From: JAMOBE01 sp039908285
GTDB taxonomy: Bacteria > Pseudomonadota > Alphaproteobacteria > Rhodospirillales > Rhodospirillaceae
Reading direction: 5' to 3'
Assembly (NCBI GenBank): GCA_039908285.1
Contig: JAMOBE010000135.1
Coordinates: 1 to 7,653, forward strand
DNA: 7,653 bases
In this document: positions 1-5,790 of the stretch, in pieces
Layout: each line of letters begins with the position of its first letter
Position numbering within the stretch: the first letter of the stretch is position 1
Position numbers and translations under genes: made by a program
Notes under the pieces: model-generated
The model's database searches: none
The model's input: only the letters and a program-made list of their open reading frames with translations
Told to the model about the DNA's origin: nothing

Positions 1-18
1 CTCCCCCTCGAGGGGGAG
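1..18. repeat. Perfect 18-base palindrome (REP-like intergenic repeat, probably cut by the window edge)
   Basis: CTCCCCCTCGAGGGGGAG is fully self-complementary, centred on a CTCGAG core. It is followed by AGGG, so the complete element probably extends left of the window. Palindromes of this C-run/CTCGAG/G-run style are common as dispersed intergenic repeats in GC-rich alphaproteobacteria (family knowledge). That this one is dispersed in the genome is an inference that cannot be tested within the window. Confidence 0.5.
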
Positions 19-19
19 A

Positions 20-46
20 GGGAGTGAAGATGGCGGCTTCACTCCC
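20..46 (-). terminator. Hairpin at the 3' end of the nfeD gene, possible terminator
   Basis: The arms GGGAGTGAAG (20-29) and CTTCACTCCC (37-46) form a perfect 10-bp stem around a 7-base loop. The nfeD stop codon (41-39 on the minus strand) lies inside the first-transcribed arm. No T-run follows on the minus strand, so it is not a textbook intrinsic terminator. A second palindrome (1-18) follows directly. Roles in termination or in protecting the mRNA 3' end are both possible. Confidence 0.4.
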
Positions 47-533
47 CCTGGTCGCCTGAACGGGGGGAGGGGCCGTCCTCCACCGACCCCACCGACTCCA
101 CCATCAGGATCATGCCGTCGGCGCCGGTGACGCGGACGCGGCGGCCGGTTGGCTGGTCGGGGCCGGAGATCTTCCACGTCGTATCGTCCACCCGGATGCG
201 CCCGATTCCATCGGTGATGGGCTCGGCGAGGGTGAACGTGCGGCCGACGTACTGGGCGCCGCGCCGGTTGAGGGTCGGGTGATCGGACTGTTGCGGGCGG
301 CCGAACACCCTGCGGCCGACGGCGGCGCTGACCAGGCCAAGGACGGCGAACAGCAGGAACTGGAGCGGCCAGCCCAGGCCGGGCGCCAGCAGGGCCACGA
401 TGCCGGTCGCGGCGGCGGCCAGGGCGATCCACAGAAAGATCATCCCCGGCGCGCTCAGGTCCAGGCCCAGCAGCACCGCGGCGAGAATCCACCAGTGCCA
501 ATGGTTGATCTGGGAGAAGAGGGTCTCGATCAT
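39..533 (-). CDS. NfeD family membrane protein (short form)
   Basis: This 164-residue protein has about three hydrophobic segments near residues 12-30, 32-50 and 56-75. A soluble C-terminal part (about 88-148) has the NfeD-type OB-fold pattern, with glycine-spaced beta strands: GAQYVGRTF, GRIRVDDTTW, GRRVRVTGADG, then MILMVES. Length and layout match short NfeD proteins such as E. coli YbbJ, which lack the N-terminal protease domain. NfeD proteins partner SPFH/stomatin proteins in the membrane and are thought to help organise membrane microdomains. Here the SPFH gene lies immediately upstream, and its stop overlaps this start as ATGA (533-530), so translation is probably coupled. The start is set by that overlap. 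The last 15 or so residues are polar and probably disordered. The family call is firm; the precise cellular role is not known. Confidence 0.9.
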   Translation of the reverse strand: MIETLFSQINHWHWWILAAVLLGLDLSAPGMIFLWIALAAAATGIVALLAPGLGWPLQFLLFAVLGLVSAAVGRRVFGRPQQSDHPTLNRRGAQYVGRTFTLAEPITDGIGRIRVDDTTWKISGPDQPTGRRVRVTGADGMILMVESVGSVEDGPSPRSGDQGE

Positions 534-1534
534 GTCGGGTTCTGGCCCTGACCTTGACTCTGGCCTGGGCTGTCGGGGACGCGCGACCGGCGTGTCGTGC
601 GGGCGGCGTCGGCCGGGGCGTCGCGGGTCAGGGTGTCGCGAGTCAGTTCGGCGATGCCGCCGATGGAGCCGATCAGGCTGGCGGCCTCAAGGGGCATCAT
701 GATCACCTTCTGATTCGGTGCCGCGGCGATCGCCTGCAGGGCCTCCACATACTTCTGGGCAATGAAGTAGTTGATGGCGGTGACGTTGCCCTCCGAGATC
801 GCCGTGGACACCAGGGCGGTGGCCTTGGCCTCGGCCTCGGCCTGACGCTCGCGGGCCTCGGCGGCGAGGAAGGCGGCCTGACGCCGTCCCTCGGCCTCCA
901 GGATGCGGGCCTGCTTGTCGCCCTCGGCGGAGAGGATGGCGGCCTGCCGGCGGCCCTCGGCCTCCAGGATCGAGGCCCGCTTGTCGCGCTCGGCCTTCAT
1001 CTGGCGCCCCATGGAGTCGACCAGATCGCGCGGCGGCGAGATGTCCTTGATGTCGATGCGGGTGACCTTGACGCCCCAGGGCGTGGTCGCCTCGTCCACC
1101 ACCGACAGCAGTTGAGCATTGATGCGGTCGCGCTGTGACAGGAGTTCGTCGAGATCCATGCTGCCCATGACGGTGCGGATGTTGGTCATGGTCAGGTTGA
1201 GGATGGCGAGTTGCAGATTGCTGACTTCGTAGGCAGCCTTGGCGGCGTCCAGCACCTGATAGAACACCACGCCGTCGGCGTTGACCATGGCGTTGTCCTT
1301 GGTGATGACATCCTGCGAGGGGACGTCGATCACCTGTTCCATGACGTTCAGCCTGGCGCCGACGCGGTCCACCAGCGGGACGATAACGTGCAGACCGGGC
1401 GACAGCGTGCGGATATAGCGGCCGAATCTCTCTATGGTGTACTCAAGCCCCTGTGGAACCACCTTGACCGCCAGCGCCACGATGACGAACACCAGCACGA
1501 CCACGACCACGGCGAAAATCGAAAGCTCTTCCAT
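530..1534 (-). CDS. SPFH/Band 7 (stomatin-like, QmcA-type) membrane protein
   Basis: This 334-residue protein starts with a hydrophobic anchor (about 5-25, rich in V/L/F). A Band 7/SPFH domain follows (about 25-175), with the typical VVPQGLEYTIERFGRY entry, SPGLHVIVPLVDRV, and SMDLDELLSQRDRIN followed by WGVKVTRIDIKDISPP. Residues 178-243 form an alanine/glutamate-rich coiled coil built of 11-residue repeats. The next segment (about 245-300, including NYFIAQKYVEALQAIA) is typical of the stomatin/paraslipin group, and the tail is Q/G/P-rich. Such proteins oligomerise into membrane-bound cages or scaffolds and influence membrane proteases and lipid domains. The start at 1534 is chosen because GGAGG (1544-1540) lies 5 bases upstream of it. 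An in-frame ATG at 1546 would overlap that ribosome-binding site. The open frame continues far upstream, but only as antisense of the next gene. It is co-transcribed with nfeD downstream. Confidence 0.93.
   Translation of the reverse strand: MEELSIFAVVVVVLVFVIVALAVKVVPQGLEYTIERFGRYIRTLSPGLHVIVPLVDRVGARLNVMEQVIDVPSQDVITKDNAMVNADGVVFYQVLDAAKAAYEVSNLQLAILNLTMTNIRTVMGSMDLDELLSQRDRINAQLLSVVDEATTPWGVKVTRIDIKDISPPRDLVDSMGRQMKAERDKRASILEAEGRRQAAILSAEGDKQARILEAEGRRQAAFLAAEARERQAEAEAKATALVSTAISEGNVTAINYFIAQKYVEALQAIAAAPNQKVIMMPLEAASLIGSIGGIAELTRDTLTRDAPADAARTTRRSRVPDSPGQSQGQGQNPT
806..1003 (-). repeat. Six 11-residue (33-base) coiled-coil repeats inside the SPFH gene
   Basis: Residues 178-243 split into six consecutive 11-mers: QMKAERDKRAS, ILEAEGRRQAA, ILSAEGDKQAR, ILEAEGRRQAA, FLAAEARERQA, EAEAKATALVS. 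Repeats two and four are identical in protein. At the DNA level CCCTCGGCCTCCAGGAT recurs at 888-904 and 954-970, 66 bases (two units) apart. The hendecad period implies a nearly straight or right-handed coiled coil, known in SPFH assemblies. Confidence 0.85.
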
Positions 1535-1568
1535 GATGTCCTCCATGGGGAGTTCAGCCACGGGTCGA

Positions 1569-1574
1569 ACCATA
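1569..1574 (-). promoter_or_regulatory. Candidate -10 element for the SPFH-nfeD operon
   Basis: TATGGT reads on the minus strand at 1574-1569, about 34 bases before the SPFH start codon. It matches TATAAT at four of six positions. No good -35 is visible at 16-18 bases. The call rests mainly on the same hexamer recurring, on the coding strand, upstream of three other genes in the window. The spacer 1535-1690 is shared with the divergent gene at 1691, for which no clear promoter was found. Confidence 0.3.
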
Positions 1575-1690
1575 CCAGTACGCTGGGAAAGAAACCACCC
1601 CGGTGCCGATTCCGACGGAGTCGTCGCCCTTGTCATCGGCCGGCGGGCGTGGCAGTGTGCCGGGCATCCTGATTTTCCGGACGACACGTC

Positions 1691-2278
1691 ATGACCCTGT
1701 TGCGGAGCATCCTGCTGGTTGTTCTGGCCGTCGCGTCCCTTTCCGTCCAGGCCGCCGAGGCCCCGCGGACCGGCGAGGGGCTGGAGGTCGCCGTTCCCCC
1801 CGGCTGGGTGCGGCTCGACTACAAGAGCAGCGCCGAGACGGAGGAACTCTATCTGGTGCCTCCCGATCAGAACTCGCCCGACTGGAGGGACATGGTGGTC
1901 TTCACCGAGTACAAGGGGATGACCGGCGCCAATCCGCGCCAGGTGCTGGAGGGGTCGCTGGCCGACGCGGCCCGCGGCTGTCCGGGGCTGCAGGCCCAGC
2001 CGATCCAGGAGGGACTGGTCAACGGCTACCCCGCCGCTTTCCTGACCGTGGCCTGTCCGGGCGAACCCCGCACCGGCAAGGGAGAGGTCAACCTGGTCAA
2101 GGTGGTGGCCGGCAACCGGAACCTCTATCTGGTTCAGCGCACCTGGCGCACCCCCCCCTTCGACAGGGACCGCCCACCGGTCTCCAGCGCCTCCATCGAC
2201 GTCTGGGTCAAGTACCTGGGCCATCTCAAGCCCTGCGACGCCGGGGACCCGAAGCACCCGTGCGTCACGGGAAAATAG
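1691..2278 (+). CDS. Exported protein of unknown function with four cysteines
   Basis: The family is not recognised. The 195-residue product begins with a typical Sec signal peptide: basic start (MTLLR), hydrophobic core (about 7-18), and an AxA-like cleavage region ending near residue 21 or 24 (VQAAEA). The mature part is compact and beta-rich in character: LEVAVPPGWVRLDYKS, then VVFTEYKG, then YPAAFLTVACPG. It has cysteines at 97, 122, 182 and 191, compatible with two disulfides in the periplasm. The opening resembles small periplasmic proteins in which a PPGW segment precedes a beta sheet, but no function follows from that. No strong ribosome-binding site precedes the ATG at 1691. It was chosen because it gives a complete signal peptide. 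The radical SAM gene starts 13 bases after its stop, so the two may be co-transcribed. It is divergent from the SPFH operon. Confidence 0.8.
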   Translation: MTLLRSILLVVLAVASLSVQAAEAPRTGEGLEVAVPPGWVRLDYKSSAETEELYLVPPDQNSPDWRDMVVFTEYKGMTGANPRQVLEGSLADAARGCPGLQAQPIQEGLVNGYPAAFLTVACPGEPRTGKGEVNLVKVVAGNRNLYLVQRTWRTPPFDRDRPPVSSASIDVWVKYLGHLKPCDAGDPKHPCVTGK

Positions 2279-2291
2279 GCTGGGAGCCGCC

Positions 2292-3173
2292 ATGCCGATC
2301 CGTTATGACATGCCCCTCTATCGGCCGCCCTCGGAAGGCCGCAACCTGATCATCCAGGCGACGCTCGGGTGCAGCTACAATCATTGCTCGTTCTGCTCCA
2401 ATTACTACACCAAGCACTTCACCGTGCGCCCGCTCGAGGACGTGTTCGCCGATATCGACAACGCGGCGCGGGCGTGGCCGGATGCCGATCGGGTCTTTCT
2501 CGCCGATGGCGATGCCCTGGTGCTGCCCACCGATCACCTGCACCGCATTCTCGATCGGCTGCATGCGGCGCTGCCGGACCTGGCGCGGGTGACGTCCTAT
2601 GCCACCCCCGACAACATCAACCGCAAGTCCGTCGAGGAGTTGCGCGGGCTCAGGGAACGCAAGCTGTCCCTGGTCTATCTCGGCATCGAGTCGGGCGAGG
2701 GCGAGGTTCTGAAGCGCATCGCCAAGGGGGCCTCACCCGGCGGCATCGGCCGGGCCATCAATCGGGCCCGGGAGGCCGGCGTGCGGGTATCGGCCATGGT
2801 GATCCTGGGCCTGGGCGGCAGGGAGTATTCGGAGCGGCACGTGGACGCCACCGTCGCGCTGGTCAATCAGGCCCCGCCCACCTATCTGTCGACGCTGCAG
2901 CTCGACCTTGGGCGGGCCGAGGCGCCGGGATTCCTGGCCCGCTGGGGCAAGCCCTTCCAGCCCCTGGACGATCACGCCGTTCTCGGCGAGATGCACCGCC
3001 TGGTCGCCGGCATCGCCCCGGCGCACCCGATCATCTTCCGCACCAACCACGCCTCCAACGCCCTGCCGCTGCGGGGGACGCTGCCCCGTGACCGGGACGC
3101 CATCCTGGCGGTCATCGACCAGGCGCGGGAGACCGGGTCCGGGGTTCGTCCGGCGTTCCTGCGGGGCTCATGA
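2292..3173 (+). CDS. Radical SAM protein with CX4CX2C cluster motif
   Basis: This 293-residue protein resembles an uncharacterised group of Fe-S oxidoreductases (COG1032-like). The cluster cysteines are C27, C32 and C35 in LGCSYNHCSFC, giving CX4CX2C rather than the usual CX3CX2C. Other radical SAM core features are FLADGDALVL (69-78, near the second strand), VTSYATP (100-106), YLGIESG (129-135, the SAM-contacting strand) and ILGLGG (171-176). The C-terminal segment FRTNHASNALPLRGTLP (249-265) is typical of this group. These proteins are expected to bind a [4Fe-4S] cluster and cleave SAM to a 5'-deoxyadenosyl radical; the substrate is unknown. The ATG at 2292 is preceded by GGGAG at about 6 bases. 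It follows the exported-protein gene closely, and its stop overlaps the convergent zeta gene. No B12-binding or auxiliary-cluster domain is apparent. Confidence 0.9.
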   Translation: MPIRYDMPLYRPPSEGRNLIIQATLGCSYNHCSFCSNYYTKHFTVRPLEDVFADIDNAARAWPDADRVFLADGDALVLPTDHLHRILDRLHAALPDLARVTSYATPDNINRKSVEELRGLRERKLSLVYLGIESGEGEVLKRIAKGASPGGIGRAINRAREAGVRVSAMVILGLGGREYSERHVDATVALVNQAPPTYLSTLQLDLGRAEAPGFLARWGKPFQPLDDHAVLGEMHRLVAGIAPAHPIIFRTNHASNALPLRGTLPRDRDAILAVIDQARETGSGVRPAFLRGS

Positions 3174-3515
3174 ACGGCGCCGACGCTCGGCTGCCTCCGC
3201 CTCGACCTGCTCGCGGGCCTCGGTGTGCAGCTTGTCGAGCTTGATGCGCAGGCGGCCGTCGGTCATGTCGACGGACCGCTCCTGGAGGTCGTGGAGGACC
3301 GAGGCGATGAGGGCGTCGTCGCCGGGGGTGTCGATGGCCAGGGCCACCAGCTGCTCCACGTAGGCATCGGCCCTGGTTCCCTTGAGACCAAGGGCCTCCG
3401 CCGCCCACCGCCCGAACAGCTTGTCCCTGCGGATGGCGGTCCGGAAGGCCAGTTCGGTGTCGATCCGATACTTGGCCTCGAATCCTTTTTCCCGTTCCTC
3501 GAATGCGTCGGTCAT
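3168..3515 (-). CDS. DUF1476 protein, F1-ATPase inhibitor zeta subunit type
   Basis: The 115-residue product matches the DUF1476 family. It begins MTDAFEEREKGFEAKY and continues with the conserved ELAFRTAIRRDKLFGRWAAEALG (21-43), an acidic middle (AYVEQLVALAIDTPGDD) and a charged helical end. In Paracoccus denitrificans this family is the zeta subunit, whose N-terminal segment enters F1-ATPase and blocks ATP hydrolysis. The same role is inferred here. The protein is soluble and cytoplasmic. The start at 3515 is chosen from the conserved N-terminus; AAGGGA lies immediately before it, closer than ideal. The tail is extended and arginine-rich (ERRRRS). The gene is not next to ATP synthase genes. 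It lies near purC, a neighbourhood I recall for this family in alphaproteobacteria, here with an NRDE gene between. It ends in TCATGA, shared with the convergent radical SAM stop. Confidence 0.88.
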   Translation of the reverse strand: MTDAFEEREKGFEAKYRIDTELAFRTAIRRDKLFGRWAAEALGLKGTRADAYVEQLVALAIDTPGDDALIASVLHDLQERSVDMTDGRLRIKLDKLHTEAREQVEAEAAERRRRS

Positions 3516-3572
3516 TCCCTTGAGCCCGCTGAATCCGCGTTCCGCCGTCGTGGCCGGTTTCGCATGGCGCGG

Positions 3573-3601
3573 ATAATAGAGTCGGGCGGCAAAAAGGTGT
3601 A
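3573..3601 (-). promoter_or_regulatory. Candidate promoter of the zeta (DUF1476) gene
   Basis: On the minus strand TACACC (3601-3596), a 17-base spacer and TATTAT (3578-3573) resemble a sigma-70 promoter. The -10 matches five of six consensus positions and the -35 three of six. The -10 ends about 57 bases before the start codon. No other good candidate was seen in this 160-base divergent spacer for this gene. Confidence 0.35.
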
Positions 3602-3662
3602 GGGTTTTCACGCGCGGCCAATCGCCGGTATGAAGATCGTGGCGTGCCCTTGCCGTCCCTGT

Positions 3663-3668
3663 TATGGT
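3663..3668 (+). promoter_or_regulatory. Candidate -10 element of the NRDE gene, predicting a leaderless mRNA
   Basis: TATGGT lies seven bases before the ATG at 3676. With usual spacing, transcription would begin at about 3675-3676, on the start codon. No Shine-Dalgarno sequence is visible upstream, which fits. No convincing -35 is present at 16-18 bases (TGGCGT at 17), so this is tentative. Confidence 0.3.
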
Positions 3669-3675
3669 TTCCACC

Positions 3676-4434
3676 ATGTGCAGTGTAGTGATTCTAGCCA
3701 GACCCGGGCATCGCTGGCCGTTGCTGGTCGCCGCCAACCGCGACGAAATGGCCGACCGGCCCTGGCGCCCGCCGGGTCGGCACTGGCTGGACCGTCCCAA
3801 TGTGGTGGCCGGGCTTGACGAGTTGGGCGGTGGCTCGTGGCTTGGCGTCAACGACGATGGAGTGGTGGCGGCGATCCTGAACCGGGCCGGTACCCTGGGG
3901 CCGGCGGACGGCAAGCGGTCGCGCGGGGAACTGGTGCTTGAAGCACTGGACCATTCCGATGCCGCCGACGCCGTCGAGGCCCTCTGCGACATCGACCCGG
4001 CGGCCTATCGTCCCTTCAACCTGCTGATCGCCGACAATCATGACGTCTACTGGCTCGCCAATCTCGGCGAGGGGGAGCCCGACCCGGTTCGTGCCGCCGC
4101 CGTGCCCGAGGGCGTGTCGATGCTGACGGCGTTCGACCTCAACGACCAACGGGACCGGCGGGTGCGGGACTACCTGCCCCGCTTTCGAGCCGCCCCTCCC
4201 CCCGATCCGGAAACCGGCACCTGGACGGCCTGGCAGACCCTGCTGGCGAGCCGCCTCCATGATGCCGCCGCCGGCCCCGCCGCGGCCATGTGCTTCATCA
4301 CGCCGACGGGGTTCGGGACCACGTCATCGTCCCTGATCGCCCTGCCGGCGGCCTCCATCGTCGGCGGGCGGCCGCTGTGGCAGTTCGCCGCCGGGCCGCC
4401 CGACTCGACCGGGTATGTCCAGACGCCGATGTGA
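3676..4434 (+). CDS. NRDE family protein (TANGO2 homologue)
   Basis: The 252-residue protein has the defining NRDE tetrapeptide at 21-24, within the N-terminal strand-helix context MCSVVILARPGH, then PLLVAANRDE. GGGSWLGVNDDGVVAAILNR follows (51-70), with FNLLIADNHDVYWLAN (114-129) and the closing GFGTTSSSLIALP (212-224). Length and motif order fit full-length TANGO2-like proteins. The eukaryotic homologue is linked to lipid and heme-related metabolism, but the bacterial biochemical role is not established. The start at 3676 is preferred over the in-frame ATG at 3664 because family members begin Met-Cys. The conserved second-position cysteine could be exposed after Met removal, which invites comparison with N-terminal nucleophile enzymes (speculative). 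No signal peptide is present. It sits between the divergent zeta gene and purC. Confidence 0.9.
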   Translation: MCSVVILARPGHRWPLLVAANRDEMADRPWRPPGRHWLDRPNVVAGLDELGGGSWLGVNDDGVVAAILNRAGTLGPADGKRSRGELVLEALDHSDAADAVEALCDIDPAAYRPFNLLIADNHDVYWLANLGEGEPDPVRAAAVPEGVSMLTAFDLNDQRDRRVRDYLPRFRAAPPPDPETGTWTAWQTLLASRLHDAAAGPAAAMCFITPTGFGTTSSSLIALPAASIVGGRPLWQFAAGPPDSTGYVQTPM

Positions 4435-4439
4435 CAGCG

Positions 4440-4470
4440 TTGTAGTGCGCCGTCAGTCCTGCTATATGGT
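4440..4470 (+). promoter_or_regulatory. Candidate purC promoter
   Basis: TTGTAG (4440-4445), 17 bases, then TATATG (4463-4468) resembles a sigma-70 promoter. An overlapping reading uses TATGGT (4465-4470) as the -10. Predicted transcription starts are about 4475 or 4477, just 2-4 bases before the ATG of the small leader ORF at 4479. The promoter sits right after the NRDE stop, so purC is probably transcribed from here independently. Confidence 0.42.
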
Positions 4471-4478
4471 GTGGGTCA

Positions 4479-4550
4479 ATGGAGAAGGTCATCACGTGCG
4501 TGCTGCCGGGATCGTCCGACGGCATCGGTCTTCTCTCCGGTGGATCATGA
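4479..4550 (+). CDS. Candidate 23-residue leader ORF upstream of purC
   Basis: An ATG at 4479 opens a frame of 23 codons, beginning MEKVITCVLPGSS and ending LLSGGS, with TGA at 4548-4550. The stop is only three bases before the purC ATG and in the same frame. The putative purC ribosome-binding site (GGTGGA, 4539-4544) lies inside this ORF. The predicted transcription start is at or next to its start codon, so it would be translated as a nearly leaderless mRNA. No Shine-Dalgarno precedes it. This arrangement would let translation of the leader control purC by coupling. Alternatively it is a chance ORF in a 5' leader; nothing here resembles a known peptide. Confidence 0.3.
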   Translation: MEKVITCVLPGSSDGIGLLSGGS

Positions 4551-4553
4551 TAC

Positions 4554-5321
4554 ATGGCGAGACGCAGACAGATCTACGAAGGAAAGGCCAAGGTTCTGTT
4601 CGAAGGTCCCGAACCCGGAACGCTGGTTCAGTACTTCAAGGATGATGCTACGGCATTCAACAACAAGAAAAAGGGCACGATCACCGGCAAGGGCGTGCTC
4701 AACAACCGGATTTCCGAATACCTGATGCTGCGGCTCCAGGAGATCGGCATCCCGACTCACTTCGTCCGTCGCCTCAACATGCGCGAGCAACTTGTTCGCG
4801 AGGTTGAGATCATCCCTATCGAGGTGGTGGTCCGCAACGTTGCCGCCGGTTCTCTTTCGCAGCGCTTCAGCATACCTGAAGGCACGGCCCTGCCTCGTAG
4901 TATCGTCGAGTATTACTACAAGAACGATGATCTGAACGATCCGCTGGTCTCGGAGGAGCATGTCACCGCCTTCGGCTGGGCCACCATCCAGGAACTGGAC
5001 GAGATCCTGAATCTCAGCCTCCGGGTCAACGACTTCATGACGGGCCTGTTCCTCGGCATCGGCATCCGGCTGGTGGACTTCAAGATCGAGTTCGGCCGCC
5101 TCTATCACGACAGCGGCGACATCCAGCTCGTGCTGGCGGACGAGCTGTCGCCCGACAATTGTCGCCTGTGGGACATGAAGACCAACGAAAAGATGGACAA
5201 GGACCGCTTTCGCCGCGACCTCGGCAACGTGGAGGAGGCCTACCAGGAGGTGGCCCGCCGCCTCGGCATCTTCCCCGAGGGGGGGCCCCGCGACCTCAAG
5301 GGTCCCGCCACCATGCAGTAG
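4554..5321 (+). CDS. purC: Phosphoribosylaminoimidazole-succinocarboxamide synthase
   Basis: PurC (SAICAR synthetase) joins L-aspartate to CAIR using ATP in de novo purine synthesis, in the cytosol. The 255-residue length is normal for the bacterial single-domain enzyme. Recognisable segments are IYEGKAKVLFEG (7-18, nucleotide-binding entry), FKDDATAFNNKK (28-39), VVVRNVAAGSLSQRF (91-105), VDFKIEFG (174-181), ADELSPDNCRLWD (195-207, active-site region) and DKDRFRRDLG (215-224). The ATG at 4554 gives the conserved MARRRQIYEGKAK start, with a modest GGTGGA about 9 bases upstream. The purS gene follows after 50 bases, the usual order in alphaproteobacteria. It is probably controlled from the promoter near 4440 and perhaps through the upstream small ORF. 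The first third uses somewhat more A/T-ending codons than the neighbours. The call is secure. Confidence 0.98.
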   Translation: MARRRQIYEGKAKVLFEGPEPGTLVQYFKDDATAFNNKKKGTITGKGVLNNRISEYLMLRLQEIGIPTHFVRRLNMREQLVREVEIIPIEVVVRNVAAGSLSQRFSIPEGTALPRSIVEYYYKNDDLNDPLVSEEHVTAFGWATIQELDEILNLSLRVNDFMTGLFLGIGIRLVDFKIEFGRLYHDSGDIQLVLADELSPDNCRLWDMKTNEKMDKDRFRRDLGNVEEAYQEVARRLGIFPEGGPRDLKGPATMQ

Positions 5322-5371
5322 GGGCGCCAGGGCCGCCTCACTCCTTTTCCCGCCACCGGATCGGACATGCG

Positions 5372-5611
5372 ATGAAAGCCAAGGTACACGTCACGCTGAA
5401 GAACGGAGTGCTCGACCCGCAGGGAAAGGCGGTCGAGCATGCCCTGGGGTCCCTCGGCTTCAATGGGGTGAGTCAGGTCCGTCAGGGCAAGTACATCGAA
5501 CTCGAACTGGCAGAAACCGACCGCGCCAAAGCCGCCGAGTCCGTCGATCGCATGTGCCGCACCCTTCTTGCCAACACGGTGATCGAGAACTACTCGGTGG
5601 AGTTGGAATAA
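5372..5611 (+). CDS. purS: FGAM synthase subunit PurS
   Basis: PurS is the small structural subunit of the three-part formylglycinamidine ribonucleotide synthase (PurS, PurQ, PurL). It dimerises and bridges the glutaminase PurQ to PurL. The 79-residue product is of normal length and shows the family pattern: KAKVHVTLKNGVLDPQGKAV (2-21), ALGSLGFNGVSQVRQGKYIELEL (24-46) and a final helix-strand ANTVIENYSVEL. No strong ribosome-binding site precedes ATG 5372. The start is set by the conserved MKAKV. A two-codon ATG-CGA-TGA frame at 5367 overlaps it. purQ, normally the next gene, is missing: 199 bases later a cold-shock gene begins. PurQ and PurL must therefore be encoded elsewhere if the complex is made. 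Confidence 0.96.
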   Translation: MKAKVHVTLKNGVLDPQGKAVEHALGSLGFNGVSQVRQGKYIELELAETDRAKAAESVDRMCRTLLANTVIENYSVELE

Positions 5612-5627
5612 CCGCCCGCCGCAGGTC

Positions 5628-5645
5628 CGGTCAGTGAAATGACCG
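5628..5645 (+). terminator. Small hairpin after purS, weak terminator candidate
   Basis: CGGTCA (5628-5633) and TGACCG (5640-5645) form a perfect 6-bp stem with a GTGAAA loop, 17 bases past the purS stop. It is followed by AAAGATCC rather than a T-run, so factor-independent termination is doubtful. It may simply protect the mRNA end. Confidence 0.25.
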
Positions 5646-5687
5646 AAAGATCCGCCTGAAACGTGGGTGTACCCGTATTTCTCTCCG

Positions 5688-5716
5688 TTGTCCCCCGCTT
5701 CGCCGTGTAGTATGGT
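5688..5716 (+). promoter_or_regulatory. Candidate promoter of the cold-shock gene
   Basis: TTGTCC (5688-5693), a 17-base spacer and TATGGT (5711-5716) give a reasonable sigma-70 match: three plus four consensus positions and ideal spacing. The predicted start near 5723 leaves an 88-base leader before ATG 5811. Long structured leaders are usual for cspA-type genes. Confidence 0.42.
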
Positions 5717-5776
5717 GAACGGCACCGCGGGCCCTACGGCGGCGAAGGCATCGGTTACGGGAAGACTGGCGCTGGA

Positions 5777-5790
5777 AATATTGGCATATT
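5777..5790 (+). promoter_or_regulatory. AT-rich inverted repeat in the cold-shock mRNA leader
   Basis: AATAT (5777-5781) and ATATT (5786-5790) flank TGGC, about 20 bases before the start codon. It is an A/T-only stem in a GC-rich genome and would be weak at growth temperature but more stable in the cold. A thermosensor role is speculation. Confidence 0.2.

Noticed and set aside
1630..1658. Promoter for the exported-protein gene at TTGTCA (1630-1635)
   Set aside because: The -35 is good, but the sequence 17 bases downstream (CAGTGT) is a poor -10.
1535..2293. Long minus-strand open extension upstream of the SPFH gene
   Set aside because: It is antisense to the exported-protein gene, has low-quality composition without SPFH similarity, and the real start has a GGAGG site at 1544-1540.
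3516..3992. Minus-strand extension upstream of the zeta gene
   Set aside because: It runs across the divergent spacer and antisense to the NRDE gene. DUF1476 proteins begin at the MTDAFEERE segment.
4545..5108. Minus-strand ORF of 187 codons opposite purC
   Set aside because: It is a shadow of purC caused by GC-rich third positions; the protein resembles no family I recognise.
5628..5645. Strong intrinsic terminator after purS
   Set aside because: The stem is only 6 bp and no T-run follows, so it is kept only as a weak candidate.
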